Shown: positions 26,133 through 36,884, counted from the stretch's first letter. The stretch is DNA of 42,372 nucleotides from Flavobacterium xanthum (GCF_900142695.1 NZ_FRBU01000028.1:1-42372); one strand, 5' to 3'. The notes: a model not told the origin generated them from the letters alone. Made by a program: numbers and translations.

Positions 26133-26789
26133 GTGAAAACGGCTTTGATTATTGGTAGCACCGGTTTAATAGGTTCAGAACTATTAAATTTACTTTTAGA
26201 AAGTCCACATTACGCTAAAGTAATCACTTTCGTAAAAAGAGATACAGGAATAAAGCATCCTAAATTAACACAACACATTATTGATTTTGACAAGCCAGAA
26301 AGCTATAAAGAATTAGTTGTAGGTGATGATTTCTTTTGTACCATTGGCACAACAATCAAAAAAGCAGGTAGTAAAGAAGCTTTTAGAAAAGTAGATTTTG
26401 AATATCCGCGCCAGTTTGCCGCTTTTGCATTGCTACATAAAGTCAAACAATTCCTAATTATTTCATCTCTTAGTGCCGATGCGAAATCTGGAAACTTCTA
26501 TTTAAAAACAAAAGGAGAAATTCAAGATTTCCTTAAGGATTGCAATTTTGAAAGCGTTGCTGTTTTGCAACCTTCCCTTCTTTTGGGAAATCGAACTGAA
26601 TTCAGATTGGGCGAAAAAGTGGGTGCCTTTTTCATGAAAACACTTTCCTTTCTATTCCTTGGAAATTTAAAAAAATACAAACCAATTGAAGGTGAAACCG
26701 TAGCCAAAGCACTTTTGAAAATTGCGCAAAAAAACGATACAGGTTTCAAAATATACGAATCGGATGCGATTCAAGAAATTGGAAATTAA
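26133..26789 (+). CDS. Atypical short-chain dehydrogenase, NAD(P)H-binding (HTATIP2-like)
   Basis: The protein starts with GTG 2 bases after the DUF1456 stop, so the two are translationally close. The N-terminus is a Rossmann fold with IGSTGLIG (7-14). IISSLSAD and the FYLKTKGEIQ segment give a Tyr-x3-Lys arrangement, followed by VLQPSLLLGNR. The 218-residue length and these motifs match the small SDR proteins related to HTATIP2/TIP30 and YbjT, whose physiological substrates are unclear. It is cytoplasmic, with a terminator directly behind. Confidence 0.87.
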   Translation: MKTALIIGSTGLIGSELLNLLLESPHYAKVITFVKRDTGIKHPKLTQHIIDFDKPESYKELVVGDDFFCTIGTTIKKAGSKEAFRKVDFEYPRQFAAFALLHKVKQFLIISSLSADAKSGNFYLKTKGEIQDFLKDCNFESVAVLQPSLLLGNRTEFRLGEKVGAFFMKTLSFLFLGNLKKYKPIEGETVAKALLKIAQKNDTGFKIYESDAIQEIGN

Positions 26790-26798
26790 TACATTATC

Positions 26799-26826
26799 AA
26801 AATCCTGAATGAGAGTTCAGGATTTT
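26799..26826 (+). terminator. Terminator of the DUF1456-SDR operon
   Basis: AAAATCCTGAA (26799-26809), loop TGAGAG, TTCAGGATTTT (26816-26826). It is a perfect 11-bp stem, 9 bases after the stop. Confidence 0.92.
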
Positions 26827-26867
26827 TTGTATATTTATTTCATCTAAATAAATTTATCTCTTCAAAT

Positions 26868-27389
26868 ATGAAATGTATTCTAACCTGCTCCATAGTACTT
26901 TTCACAACCCTATTTTTTGGACAAAACAATAAAACTGTAGAACCTGCGGTGTTTATTGATTTAAACTTAGTTCCAAGCAATACAATTGAATACGTCGAAC
27001 CAAATGAAATTGAATCTATACATGTTGTCAAAAAAGACTCAATTATAAATGGTATTTTGTATCGTGGCCAGATTAACATTACGTCTAAAAACCCTAAGAA
27101 ATATGATTTCATAAGCTTGGAACAAATTAAATCTCAATTTACCAAAATCAAAAGTAACGATGTCATTTATATGGTTAATGGAGCATTTATAAAAGACAAC
27201 ATTGACACTTTTAAATTAGACCGAAACTATATTTTAGAAGTTGAAGTTACCAATTCAGAGGCTTTTTATAATTTTAGAAAAAGTGATACAAAATTTGACA
27301 TCATTAACATCTTGGGAAAAACTAAAGAGAATTTAGATAATAAAAACAAGATTTTATTAAGAGGTCAAGAAGGAATTGGTATAAAATAA
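26868..27389 (+). CDS. Small secreted protein with a TonB-plug-like segment
   Basis: A signal peptide (about 1-19, ending FFGQ) is followed by a 150-residue exported protein. Residues about 25-78 read like the end of a TonB-receptor plug: PAVFIDLNLVPS, IEYVEPNEIESIHVVKKDS, then ILYRGQINITSK. In plugs the same pattern is a short carrier strand, DIESIEVLKD, and a G-x-INI strand. No barrel, carboxypeptidase-like domain or transmembrane segment follows. The C-terminal half (YILEVEVTNSEAFYNF, IINILG) is unassigned. It stands alone between a terminator and the convergent selO. Its function is unknown. Confidence 0.68.
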   Translation: MKCILTCSIVLFTTLFFGQNNKTVEPAVFIDLNLVPSNTIEYVEPNEIESIHVVKKDSIINGILYRGQINITSKNPKKYDFISLEQIKSQFTKIKSNDVIYMVNGAFIKDNIDTFKLDRNYILEVEVTNSEAFYNFRKSDTKFDIINILGKTKENLDNKNKILLRGQEGIGIK

Positions 27390-27430
27390 ACTCTATTCTT
27401 CATCTTGTTTATTACTTTTCAAATCCTATT

Positions 27431-28996
27431 TTAAGAACTACAACTTAACATAGAACATCCTACTTTATCTCTGGCCCAATCCGGTCTTTTGGCAAACCAT
27501 TTTTGAAAATTCGGTTGTTCATCATATGGATTTTTAAGAATTTCGAATAATTCGTTGAGTAGAGAATAATTCCCTTTATCGGCATCATCGATAGACAATT
27601 GCGCCATGTAATTTCGCAATACATATTTTGGATTTACTGTATTCATTTGGTTTTTTCTTTCGGAATCCGAAAGTGTTTCTTCATTGATTCGAATGCTGTA
27701 CTTCTCAAACCAATCATGCCAATCTTTCAAGATCGTTTCATCTAAATCCTTTTCATTATAAAAAGCGTCTTTTATGGTGTTGAAAGCGGTTGTTGCAGCA
27801 TCAGCTTTGGATACATTACTCAGATTTCTAAAGAATATGGTCATGTCCGTTTCTACCTTTTCAAGCAATTGAGTCAAACTCTGAATCAAAACTACATCTT
27901 GATTTTTTTTGATTTGAAACCCGAGTTTATCTCGCATCATATTCAAATACTCCTTTTCGTAATCTGTACTATATGCCTCTAAAATAGCTTCGAGTGGCTT
28001 TGCATCATTTATCAAAGGATACAACGCATTTGCCAATTGGTATAAATTCCACAGCGCAATTTCTGGTTGATTGCCAAAACGGTATCTTTTATGTTGGTTG
28101 TCGGTTGTATTTGGTGTCCAGCCAGAATTGTAGTCTTCCAACCAGCCGTAAGGTCCATAATCAATGGTGATGCCGTGAATGGACATATTATCGGTATTCA
28201 TAACGCCATGAACAAAACCAACGCGTTGCCAATGCACAATCATGTTGAGTGTCGTTTGGGTTACTTCTTGAAAAAAGGCCAAATATTTTTCGACACCTTC
28301 TTTTTGAATCTGAGGAAAATGATGTTTTATGGTAAAATCTGTCAGTAGTTTGAGATTATCGTGATCTTCTCGAGAAGCGAATAATTCGAAACTACCAAAA
28401 CGAATAAATGAAGGAGCGACTCTACAAACAATGGCGCCTTTTTCGTATGCTGGATTTCCGTTATACAAAACATCCCGCAATACTTGATCGCCAGAAAGCA
28501 TTAGTGAAAGCGAACGCGTAGTAGGAACACCTAAATAATGCATTGCTTCAGCACATAAATGCTCTCGTATGGAAGAACGTAAAACGGCAAACCCATCTGC
28601 TGTTCGCGAATATGGTGTTGGTCCTGCTCCTTTCAGTTGCAACGTGTACGATTTATTTTCATGAACAACTTCAGTTAAATTAATGGCACGACCATCTCCT
28701 AATTGTCCGGCCCAATTTCCAAATTGATGTCCGGCATAAGGCATAGCATACGGTTTCGTACCAGGATAAATGATACTTCCAGAAAAAGTATTCAAAAAAT
28801 CAGTAGAAAGGATATCATCTTGAGAAAGACCAATAGCATTTGCTACGTCTATTGAAGCATGAATCAGTGAAGGATTGGTTGGCTTTTTGGGTACTACAAA
28901 CGAAAATGCGGATTGATGAACCTGTCTTGGAACATTGGTTTGGTTGGGATCAGCAGGCAGTTCGGTAGTGAAATTATTTTGTATCTGAAGTTTCAT
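27431..28996 (-). CDS. selO: SelO/YdiU-family protein adenylyltransferase
   Basis: SelO is a pseudokinase-fold enzyme that flips ATP and attaches AMP to Ser, Thr or Tyr of target proteins, linked to redox stress. The 521-residue sequence has MPYAGHQFGNWAGQLGDGRA near residue 84, LQLKGAGPTPYSRTADG, and HGVMNTDN at 263-270 with the catalytic and metal-binding residues, followed by TIDYGPYGW. The protein ends in GCSMLSCSS. Cys519 sits exactly where vertebrate SELENOO has selenocysteine (third from the end). No UGA readthrough is needed. It is single-gene. Confidence 0.95.
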   Translation of the reverse strand: MKLQIQNNFTTELPADPNQTNVPRQVHQSAFSFVVPKKPTNPSLIHASIDVANAIGLSQDDILSTDFLNTFSGSIIYPGTKPYAMPYAGHQFGNWAGQLGDGRAINLTEVVHENKSYTLQLKGAGPTPYSRTADGFAVLRSSIREHLCAEAMHYLGVPTTRSLSLMLSGDQVLRDVLYNGNPAYEKGAIVCRVAPSFIRFGSFELFASREDHDNLKLLTDFTIKHHFPQIQKEGVEKYLAFFQEVTQTTLNMIVHWQRVGFVHGVMNTDNMSIHGITIDYGPYGWLEDYNSGWTPNTTDNQHKRYRFGNQPEIALWNLYQLANALYPLINDAKPLEAILEAYSTDYEKEYLNMMRDKLGFQIKKNQDVVLIQSLTQLLEKVETDMTIFFRNLSNVSKADAATTAFNTIKDAFYNEKDLDETILKDWHDWFEKYSIRINEETLSDSERKNQMNTVNPKYVLRNYMAQLSIDDADKGNYSLLNELFEILKNPYDEQPNFQKWFAKRPDWARDKVGCSMLSCSS

Positions 28997-29107
28997 AAGT
29001 ACTAAAAAACGTTAAAAACAAAGATAATTGTTGTAAACCAGAAAACTTTACACTTTCAATTATTATTATGATTTGTTCTATCTAAAAAATTTATTTTCAG
29101 CAAAAAA

Positions 29108-29139
29108 AAAATCCTGTTCGCAGTAGCAAACAGGATTTT
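29108..29139 (-). terminator. sucC terminator
   Basis: An 11-bp stem (29108-29118 with 29129-29139) is flanked by A and T runs, 28 bases beyond the sucC stop on the minus strand. Apex GTTCGC-AGTA-GCAAAC, again the shared motif. Confidence 0.88.
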
Positions 29140-29166
29140 CAAAAAAATATATAACGTTATTCCTAA

Positions 29167-30360
29167 TTAAGAAAGTGCTGCTTTTACTTGATCTGCAGCT
29201 TCTTGAAATTCAACTGCTGATAAAATTGGCATTCCTGAATTATCAATTAATTCTTTTGCAATAGCTGCATTTGTACCTTGTAAACGAACAATGATTGGCA
29301 CTTTAATTGCATCACCCATATTTTTGTAAGCGTCAACAACTCCTTGTGCCACACGGTCACAACGAACGATTCCACCAAAAATATTAATCAAAATAGCTTT
29401 TACGTTTGGATCTTTTAATATAATACGGAAAGCAGTTTCAACACGTTTTGCATCAGCAGTTCCACCTACGTCAAGGAAGTTAGCAGGCTCAAAACCAGCA
29501 TACTTGATTAAATCCATAGTTGCCATCGCTAAACCAGCTCCGTTCACCATACATCCAACAGTACCGTCAAGATCTACATAATTTAATCCTACTTCTTTAG
29601 CTTCCACTTCGATTGGGTTCTCCTCACGAATGTCACGCATGTCAGCATATTTCTTTTGTCTGTATAAAGCATTATCATCGATATTTACTTTAGCATCAAC
29701 AGCCATAATTTTATTGTCAGATGTTTTTAAAACCGGGTTGATTTCAAACATCGAAGCATCAGATCCTATGTAAGCATTGTATAAAGAATCGATGAATTTC
29801 ACCATTTCTTTGAAAGCATTTCCAGAAAGACCTAAGTTAAAAGCAATTCTTCTTGCTTGAAAACCTTGTAATCCAACAGAAGGATCTACTTCTTCAGTAA
29901 AAATTAAATGAGGAGTATGTTCAGCAACTTCTTCAATATCCATTCCACCTTCAGTAGAATACATAATCATGTTACGACCTGTAGCTCTATTCAATAAAAC
30001 AGAAACATAAAACTCAGAAGTTTCACTTTCGCCAGGATAATACACATCTTCAGCAATTAAAACTTTGTGTACTCTTTTACCTTCAGCAGAAGTTTGAGGT
30101 GTAATCAATTGCATTCCGATGATTTGCTCTGAAATCTCTTCAACTTGTTGTAAATTTTTGGCAAGTTTCACTCCACCACCTTTTCCACGTCCACCTGCAT
30201 GAACTTGGGCTTTTACAACATACCAACTTGTACCCGTTTCGGCAGTTAATTGTTTTGCAGCAGCAACCGCTTCTACAGGGCTATTAGCAACGATTCCGCG
30301 TTGAATGCGAACTCCGTAGCTAGCTAAAATCTCTTTTCCTTGATATTCGTGTATGTTCAT
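29167..30360 (-). CDS. sucC: Succinyl-CoA synthetase (ADP-forming) beta subunit
   Basis: This subunit binds nucleotide and, with SucD, converts succinyl-CoA to succinate with substrate-level phosphorylation in the TCA cycle. It has an ATP-grasp domain at about 2-220 (MNIHEYQGKEIL start, VVKAQVHAGGRGKGGGVKL) and a CoA-ligase domain at about 250-390 (GCMVNGAGLAMATMD, FLDVGGTAD, NIFGGIVRCD). At 397 residues it is full length. No sucD is adjacent: selO lies on one side and gltB diverges on the other, so the alpha subunit must be encoded elsewhere. Confidence 0.97.
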   Translation of the reverse strand: MNIHEYQGKEILASYGVRIQRGIVANSPVEAVAAAKQLTAETGTSWYVVKAQVHAGGRGKGGGVKLAKNLQQVEEISEQIIGMQLITPQTSAEGKRVHKVLIAEDVYYPGESETSEFYVSVLLNRATGRNMIMYSTEGGMDIEEVAEHTPHLIFTEEVDPSVGLQGFQARRIAFNLGLSGNAFKEMVKFIDSLYNAYIGSDASMFEINPVLKTSDNKIMAVDAKVNIDDNALYRQKKYADMRDIREENPIEVEAKEVGLNYVDLDGTVGCMVNGAGLAMATMDLIKYAGFEPANFLDVGGTADAKRVETAFRIILKDPNVKAILINIFGGIVRCDRVAQGVVDAYKNMGDAIKVPIIVRLQGTNAAIAKELIDNSGMPILSAVEFQEAADQVKAALS

Positions 30361-30409
30361 AATATAGAATTTGTCTGGCTTCTGAATTTCTTTCAGAATA
30401 AAAGTGGGA

Positions 30410-30417
30410 CAAAAATA
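30410..30417 (-). promoter_or_regulatory. sucC promoter -7 box
   Basis: TATTTTTG on the minus strand, 50 bases before the sucC ATG. The -33 element is weak. Confidence 0.45.
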
Positions 30418-30760
30418 GCAAAATTCATCTTAATAGAGAAATCTTTTTATATTTAAAACTGATAATAAAAATCAAATTACAATTCAAAATTGAAATTTAA
30501 GTTTTAATCCATTTTTAAAAAGGAAAATAGTTTTCGTCTTAAATATAAAAAGGTACTACATCGATTGAATTATTCTTGCTTAGCCCTTTAATTTCATTGT
30601 AATAACACTATTTTTTGCATTAAAAAGAATTTAAATTATTGATTTGTCGTATACAATCTATTTAATTTACTTTATTATCATTTACGAAACGTTTTTCTAA
30701 TTTTATTGTAAAAATAGAATCGTTAACCCGCAAACAATGAATTATATTCAACGAAATCTT

Positions 30761-30768
30761 TATTTTTG
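30761..30768 (+). promoter_or_regulatory. gltB promoter -7 box
   Basis: TATTTTTG, 20 bases before the ATG at 30788. It lies downstream of the earlier in-frame ATG at 30737 and so supports the later start. No clear -33 box. Confidence 0.45.
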
Positions 30769-30787
30769 TATAAAAAAAATAGTAAGC

Positions 30788-33700
30788 ATGAGAGTTAAAG
30801 AACAAGGCCTTTATTTGCCCGAATTTGAACACGACAATTGCGGAGCAGGATTCATTTGTAATTTAAATGGAATTAAGTCAAATGATATTATCCACAAAGC
30901 ACTAGATATCCTAATCAAATTAGAACACCGGGGCGCAGTGAGTTCAGATGGCAGAACTGGAGATGGAGCAGGAATATTATTTGATATCCCACATGATTTT
31001 TTTAAGAAAGTTTGCGAATTTAATATTCCGGAAACTAAAGAGTATGCAGTAGGAATGGTTTTTATGCCAAAAAGTTCCAACCAAGTAGTTTTTTGTAAAA
31101 CTACTTTTGAAACTTCGATACGCGATCAAAATCTAGAAATATTAGGATGGAGAGATGTTCCTGTTGATGCATCAAATTTAGGCCGAATTGCCGGCGAGAA
31201 AGAACCAACCGTTAAACAAGTATTTGTAGGTAAAAATGGATTAGACCTTACAGAACAACAATTTAATGCTAAATTATTTGCAGCGAGGAAAATAGCAGAA
31301 CATGCGATTCGAAATTCAAGAATTTCAGAAAGCCATATGTTTTATTTTTCTAGTTTCTCCACTACTACTATAATATATAAAGGTTTGTTGATGCCGGAAG
31401 ACATCAGCAGGTATTATACTGATTTATTAGATGATGACTTAGTGACCCGATTAGCTTTGGTACACCAACGTTTTTCTACCAATACATTTCCATCTTGGGA
31501 ATTAGCACAGCCCTTTCGTTACATGTGCCATAATGGTGAAATCAATACACTTCGTGGTAATATTAGTCGCATGCGTGCTCGTGAGGAATTGATGAAAAGT
31601 GATGTTTTTGGTGATGATATCAAAAAATTATTCCCAATTATTTTAGAAGGAAAATCAGATTCGGCTTCAATGGATATGGTAATTGAACTGTTATTGATGA
31701 CCGGTCGTTCTCTTCCGGAAGCAATGATGATGGTCGTTCCTGAAGCTTGGGAAAAACACCAAACGATGTCAGCCGACAAAAAGGCCTTCTACGAATACAA
31801 CGCTTGCATCATGGAACCTTGGGATGGCCCAGCTTCTATTCCTTTTACTGACGGAAACGTTATTGGTGCATTATTGGATAGAAATGGACTGCGTCCTTCA
31901 CGATATACATTGACTAAAAGTGGTTTCGTAATTATGTCTTCAGAGATTGGTGTTCTTGACATCAAGCCAGAAGATGTGATTCAGCACGGTCGTTTAGAAC
32001 CAGGAAAAATGTTCCTTGTGGACATGAACGAAGGCCGAATTATTGAAGATGACGAAATCAAAAATGCGATTGTTACCAAACGTCCTTACAAACAATGGTT
32101 GGATGAAAATTTAGTACAATTGGCTCAAATACCATACACTGATAATCCAATTCCTGTAGAAAATATTGATTTTGAAACAAGACAAAGACTTTTTGGCTAC
32201 ACATTAGAGGATTTAAAAACAATCATAAACCCAATGGGAACTCAAGGTGCAGAAGCATTAAGTTCTATGGGAAATGATACTCCGTTGGCAGTTTTGTCAG
32301 ATCAGCCACAGCTTTTATACAACTATTTCAAACAACTGTTTGCTCAGGTGACCAATCCACCATTGGATGGTATTCGTGAAGAAATAATTACTGATATTAG
32401 TTTAGCGATTGGTGGCGATTATAATATTTTTGACATTGTGCCTAAGCATTGTAAAAAATTAAAAATCCAAAATCCAGTGATTTCAAATGAGGATTTAGAT
32501 AAAGTCAAAAACATTGATCATGCTGATTTCAAATCAGTAACAATCTCTACTTTATATGACATCGAAAAAGGAGTAAACGGATTGGAACGTGCTTTGGAGA
32601 GAGCAGTTCAAGCCACTTTTAAGGCAGTTTCAGAAGGGTGTAATATTGTTATCATTTCTGATAGAGGCGTGAGTGAAAAAATGGCTCCAATACCAATGCT
32701 TTTGGCCTGTTCTTATATTCATCACTCTATGAATATTTTAAAATCTCGTTCTAAATTTGGAATCATTATAGAATCTGCAGAACCTCGTGAGCCACACCAT
32801 TTTGCCTTATTATTTGGTTACGGAGCAAGTGCAATTAATCCTTACATGGTGAATGAAATTATTCATAACCAAGTAAACGAAGGTTTTATCACTGGTATAA
32901 AAGCGGATTATGCTATTAAAAATTATAATAAAGCTATCGCAAAAGGGATTCTGAAAATCATGAATAAAATTGGCATCTCTACCTTACATTCATACAGAGC
33001 GGCACAAATTTTTGAAATTTTAGGATTAAACAAAACATTCACTTCTAAATATTTCCCTTACACACCGTCCCGAATTGAAGGTATTGGTTTAATGGAAGTT
33101 GAAAAAGAAATCAAGAAACGATACCAAAAAGCATTTCCAAATTCAAAAGTCAGCAATTTATTGCCATTAGAGATTGGAGGAATTTACAGATGGAGAAGAT
33201 CAGGAGAAAAACACATGTTTAATCCAACGACGATTTCTAAATTACAACAAGCTGTACGTTTAAACAGTCCTGAAAGTTATAAGGAATATGCTAAAATGGT
33301 CAATGATCAAAGCGAAAACTTAATGACTATTAGAGGTTTATTTGAATTCAACAACTTAGACCCAATTTCTATTGACGAAGTAGAGCCTTGGACCGAAATA
33401 GTAAAGAAATTCAAGACTGGCGCCATGTCTTATGGATCTATTAGCCAGGAAGCCCATGAAAATCTGGCGATTGCCATGAACAGAATTGGTGGAAAAAGTA
33501 ATTCTGGAGAAGGTGGAGAAGATCCAAAACGTTTCCAAAAAGACTTAAATGGAGATTCCAGAAATAGTGCGATTAAGCAAGTTGCTTCAGGAAGATTTGG
33601 GGTTTCTATCAACTATTTAACCAATGCCAAAGAGATTCAGATAAAAATGGCTCAAGGTGCAAAACCGGGAGAAGGTGGACAATTACCCGGTGAAAAAGTA

Positions 33701-35305
33701 GTGCCTTGGATTGCCGAAGTGAGAAATTCAACGCCTTATGTTGGATTAATTTCACCGCCACCACACCACGATATTTATTCTATTGAAGATTTATCACAGT
33801 TAATTTTTGATTTAAAAAATGCCAATCGTGAAGCTAGAATTAATGTAAAATTAGTTTCTGAAGTAGGTGTTGGAACAATCGCTGCCGGTGTTGCTAAAGC
33901 AAAAGCTGACGTGATTTTGATTTCTGGATACGATGGAGGAACTGGAGCAGCACCATTAACTTCACTACAACACACCGGTATTCCTTGGGAACTTGGACTT
34001 GCCGAAGCACAACAGACCTTGATCTTAAATGATTTGAGAAGTCGCGTAGTTTTAGAATGTGACGGACAATTGAAAACGGGTCGTGATGTCGCTATTGCTG
34101 CCTTACTTGGAGCTGAAGAATTTGGTTTTGCAACCGCTCCTTTAGTAGCGTCAGGATGTATTATGATGAGAGCCTGTCATTTGAATACATGTCCAGTTGG
34201 TATTGCAACACAAGATCCTGAATTGAGAAAAAATTTCAAAGGAACACCGGAACACATCATCAACTTCATGTATTTTATTGCTGAGGAGTTGAGAGAAATC
34301 ATGGCACAACTTGGATTTAGAACATTAAAAGAAATGGTAGGACAATCTCAAAAATTGAATGTCAATAAAGCTATCAAGCATTATAAAGCAAGTGGATTAG
34401 ATTTGTCTACTATTTTATACAAACCAGAAAAAGCCAAAGAAGTTCCAAATCACAATACGACTACACAAGACCATGCTTTAGAACATGTTCTTGATTTTGA
34501 AATTATAAAAGCAGCTATTCCTTCTATTTATAGAAAAGAAAAAACTAGAGTTACGTTTGATATTAAAAACACGGATCGTTCCGTTGGTGCTATATTGAGT
34601 AATGAAATTTCAAAAATATATGGCGCTCAAGGTTTACCTGAGGACACTATATTAGTGGATTTTACAGGATCCGCAGGACAAAGTTTTGGTGCCTTTGCAA
34701 CAAATGGTTTATCCTTTAAGATACATGGAAACTGTAATGATTATTTAGGAAAAGGGCTTTCAGGTGGTAAATTGATAATCAAAGTTCCTCCTACTGCAAC
34801 TTTCAAACCAGAAGAAAATATCATCATTGGTAACGTAGCACTTTATGGAGCAATTACTGGTGAAGCGTATATAAATGGTATGGCTGGAGAACGTTTTTGT
34901 GTTAGAAATTCTGGAGCAACAGCCGTTGTAGAAGGAATTGGAGATCATGGATGCGAATATATGACCGGAGGAACTGTCGTAGTTTTAGGAAAAACGGGAA
35001 GAAATTTTGCAGCTGGAATGAGCGGTGGTATTGCTTATGTTTTTGATCCAAATAAAAAATTCGACGCTACATTATGCAATATGGAAATGGTCGCTTTTGA
35101 AACATTGGAAGAAGAAGATTTTACAAAACTGAGACGTTTGATAAAAAATCATTCTATGTACACCAACAGCCCTTTGGCAAAAAGGATTCTAGAAGATTGG
35201 GAAAACGAACGCGGACATTTTGTCAAAGTAATGCCAACAGATTACAAAAAAGCATTACAACGTTTAGCCGAAGAAAAACAAATTGAAGAACTACTAGCAC
35301 TATAG
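30788..35305 (+). CDS. gltB: Glutamate synthase large subunit
   Basis: GltB takes ammonia from glutamine and makes glutamate from 2-oxoglutarate. From the ATG at 30788 the order is: a short propeptide, Cys18 in HDNCGAGF (the glutaminase nucleophile exposed after processing), the class II amidotransferase domain (to about 430), the central domain (to about 760), the FMN synthase domain (about 790-1190) and the GXGXG helix domain at the end. The 3Fe-4S cysteines appear as C-x5-C-x4-C in [12 protein letters not shown]. The frame extends 17 codons to 30737, but those precede the promoter box and are not conserved in the family. gltD follows after 2 bases. Confidence 0.97.
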   Translation: MRVKEQGLYLPEFEHDNCGAGFICNLNGIKSNDIIHKALDILIKLEHRGAVSSDGRTGDGAGILFDIPHDFFKKVCEFNIPETKEYAVGMVFMPKSSNQVVFCKTTFETSIRDQNLEILGWRDVPVDASNLGRIAGEKEPTVKQVFVGKNGLDLTEQQFNAKLFAARKIAEHAIRNSRISESHMFYFSSFSTTTIIYKGLLMPEDISRYYTDLLDDDLVTRLALVHQRFSTNTFPSWELAQPFRYMCHNGEINTLRGNISRMRAREELMKSDVFGDDIKKLFPIILEGKSDSASMDMVIELLLMTGRSLPEAMMMVVPEAWEKHQTMSADKKAFYEYNACIMEPWDGPASIPFTDGNVIGALLDRNGLRPSRYTLTKSGFVIMSSEIGVLDIKPEDVIQHGRLEPGKMFLVDMNEGRIIEDDEIKNAIVTKRPYKQWLDENLVQLAQIPYTDNPIPVENIDFETRQRLFGYTLEDLKTIINPMGTQGAEALSSMGNDTPLAVLSDQPQLLYNYFKQLFAQVTNPPLDGIREEIITDISLAIGGDYNIFDIVPKHCKKLKIQNPVISNEDLDKVKNIDHADFKSVTISTLYDIEKGVNGLERALERAVQATFKAVSEGCNIVIISDRGVSEKMAPIPMLLACSYIHHSMNILKSRSKFGIIIESAEPREPHHFALLFGYGASAINPYMVNEIIHNQVNEGFITGIKADYAIKNYNKAIAKGILKIMNKIGISTLHSYRAAQIFEILGLNKTFTSKYFPYTPSRIEGIGLMEVEKEIKKRYQKAFPNSKVSNLLPLEIGGIYRWRRSGEKHMFNPTTISKLQQAVRLNSPESYKEYAKMVNDQSENLMTIRGLFEFNNLDPISIDEVEPWTEIVKKFKTGAMSYGSISQEAHENLAIAMNRIGGKSNSGEGGEDPKRFQKDLNGDSRNSAIKQVASGRFGVSINYLTNAKEIQIKMAQGAKPGEGGQLPGEKVVPWIAEVRNSTPYVGLISPPPHHDIYSIEDLSQLIFDLKNANREARINVKLVSEVGVGTIAAGVAKAKADVILISGYDGGTGAAPLTSLQHTGIPWELGLAEAQQTLILNDLRSRVVLECDGQLKTGRDVAIAALLGAEEFGFATAPLVASGCIMMRACHLNTCPVGIATQDPELRKNFKGTPEHIINFMYFIAEELREIMAQLGFRTLKEMVGQSQKLNVNKAIKHYKASGLDLSTILYKPEKAKEVPNHNTTTQDHALEHVLDFEIIKAAIPSIYRKEKTRVTFDIKNTDRSVGAILSNEISKIYGAQGLPEDTILVDFTGSAGQSFGAFATNGLSFKIHGNCNDYLGKGLSGGKLIIKVPPTATFKPEENIIIGNVALYGAITGEAYINGMAGERFCVRNSGATAVVEGIGDHGCEYMTGGTVVVLGKTGRNFAAGMSGGIAYVFDPNKKFDATLCNMEMVAFETLEEEDFTKLRRLIKNHSMYTNSPLAKRILEDWENERGHFVKVMPTDYKKALQRLAEEKQIEELLAL

Positions 35306-35307
35306 TT

Positions 35308-36762
35308 ATGGGAAAGATAGGAGGATTTAAAGAATACAATAGAACTGACGAAAGTAATATAGTTATTGAAGAGCGTGTTTCAAATTACAATGAATTCACA
35401 ATTTCATTACCTAAAGATAAAATCAAAGAACAAGGATCCAGATGCATGGATTGTGGGATTCCATTTTGCCACAGTGCTTGTCCATTAGGAAATTTGATTC
35501 CAGATTTTAATGACATGGTGCATCAGGAAGAATGGGAAAGTGCTTTAAAAATATTGCAATCAACCAATAATTTTCCTGAATTTACTGGTCGTTTATGCCC
35601 AGCTCCATGTGAAAAATCATGTGTATTAGGAATTATAAGCGAACCAGTTGCTATTGAAAATATTGAAAAAAATATTATCGAAAGAGGTTTTGCTGAAGGT
35701 TGGATAAAACCACAACCACCAGAAGTTAGAACAGGAAAAACAGTAGCTGTAATAGGTTCTGGTCCTGCTGGTTTAGCGGCTGCACAACAATTAAATCGTG
35801 CTGGACATACCGTTACCGTTTTTGAAAGAGACAATGCCATTGGTGGATTATTACGTTACGGAATTCCAAATTTTAAATTAGAAAAAGGAATTATCGACAG
35901 ACGTGTTACAGTACTTGAAGCAGAAGGAATTACTTTTAAAACGAATGTAAATGTTGGCGTAAACTATAGCATTGAAGAATTGAACGCTTTTGATTCTATA
36001 GTATTATGTGGTGGCGCAACCGAAAGAAGAAGTTTACCAACAAAAGGAATAGAAAGTAAAGGCGTAGTTCAAGCAATGACTTTCTTGACACAACAAACTA
36101 AATCGCTATATGGCGAAGTAGTTTCTGACCAAATAATGGCGACCGATAAAGATGTAATCGTTATTGGTGGTGGTGATACCGGTTCTGATTGTGTGGGAAC
36201 ATCAAACAGACATGGAGCCAAATCGGTTACTAATTTTGAAATTTTACCAAAACCACCTGTTGGAAGAAGTGAAACTACTCCTTGGCCATTTTGGCCATTG
36301 CAATTAAAAACATCTTCTTCACATGAAGAAGGTTGTAATAGAAACTGGTTAATCAACACCAAAGAATTCATTTCTAATGAAAGCGGCCAAGTTGTAGGTT
36401 TAAAAACCGTTGAAGTGGCTTGGAAAATGACACCGGGACAAAGACCTGAATTGATAGAAAAAGAAGGTTCAGAAAAAATATGGCCTTGTGATTTAGCTTT
36501 ATTGGCACTTGGATTTACAGGGCCAGAGAGAACACTAAGTGATCAATTAGGATTAGAAATTGATATGAGAAGCAATTATAAAGCAACGAATTATCAAACG
36601 AATGTTCCTCATGTTTTTACTGCAGGAGACATGCGAAGAGGACAATCATTAATTGTATGGGCAATATCTGAAGGTCGTGAAGCTGCCAGAGAAGTCGACA
36701 AATACTTAATGGGTTATACGAATTTACCAACCAAAGGAAATGGCGATTTACCGAACTTGTAA
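35308..36762 (+). CDS. gltD: Glutamate synthase small subunit
   Basis: GltD feeds NAD(P)H electrons to GltB. The N-terminal domain has two cysteine clusters for 4Fe-4S centres: CMDCGIPFCHSACPLG (about residues 42-57) and CPAPCEKSC (about 96-104). The FAD site is VIGSGPAGLAAAQQL and the NAD(P)H site VIGGGDTGSDC. A late FTAGDMRRGQSL segment closes the FAD pocket. Length (484) is typical. The gene begins 2 bases after gltB and ends at a good terminator, so the pair forms a simple operon. Confidence 0.97.
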   Translation: MGKIGGFKEYNRTDESNIVIEERVSNYNEFTISLPKDKIKEQGSRCMDCGIPFCHSACPLGNLIPDFNDMVHQEEWESALKILQSTNNFPEFTGRLCPAPCEKSCVLGIISEPVAIENIEKNIIERGFAEGWIKPQPPEVRTGKTVAVIGSGPAGLAAAQQLNRAGHTVTVFERDNAIGGLLRYGIPNFKLEKGIIDRRVTVLEAEGITFKTNVNVGVNYSIEELNAFDSIVLCGGATERRSLPTKGIESKGVVQAMTFLTQQTKSLYGEVVSDQIMATDKDVIVIGGGDTGSDCVGTSNRHGAKSVTNFEILPKPPVGRSETTPWPFWPLQLKTSSSHEEGCNRNWLINTKEFISNESGQVVGLKTVEVAWKMTPGQRPELIEKEGSEKIWPCDLALLALGFTGPERTLSDQLGLEIDMRSNYKATNYQTNVPHVFTAGDMRRGQSLIVWAISEGREAAREVDKYLMGYTNLPTKGNGDLPNL

Positions 36763-36778
36763 TTCTAAATAATATTTT

Positions 36779-36818
36779 ATAACCCTTGATAGAAAAATTT
36801 GTCAAGGGTTATTTTTTT
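36779..36818 (+). terminator. gltBD terminator
   Basis: ATAACCCTTGA (36779-36789) pairs with TCAAGGGTTAT (36802-36812) across a 12-base loop and is followed by a T run. Confidence 0.88.
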
Positions 36819-36852
36819 ATAAAATTTCAAACAAATGTTTAATTTATAACTT

Positions 36853-36872
36853 TTTGTTAGAATTTGTTAGAA
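36853..36872. repeat. 10-bp direct repeat upstream of lysA
   Basis: TTTGTTAGAA twice in tandem, one helical turn apart, 13 bases before the -33 region of lysA. It could be a protein-binding site or chance. Confidence 0.4.
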
Positions 36873-36884
36873 TTCATTTATTAG

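Larger units (their letters stand above)
30361..30787. other. Divergent intergenic region sucC / gltB
   Basis: About 400 A/T-rich bases without coding potential. They contain the sucC -7 box (30410-30417) and the gltB -7 box (30761-30768). I see no further repeat or structured element in 30418-30760. Confidence 0.6.
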
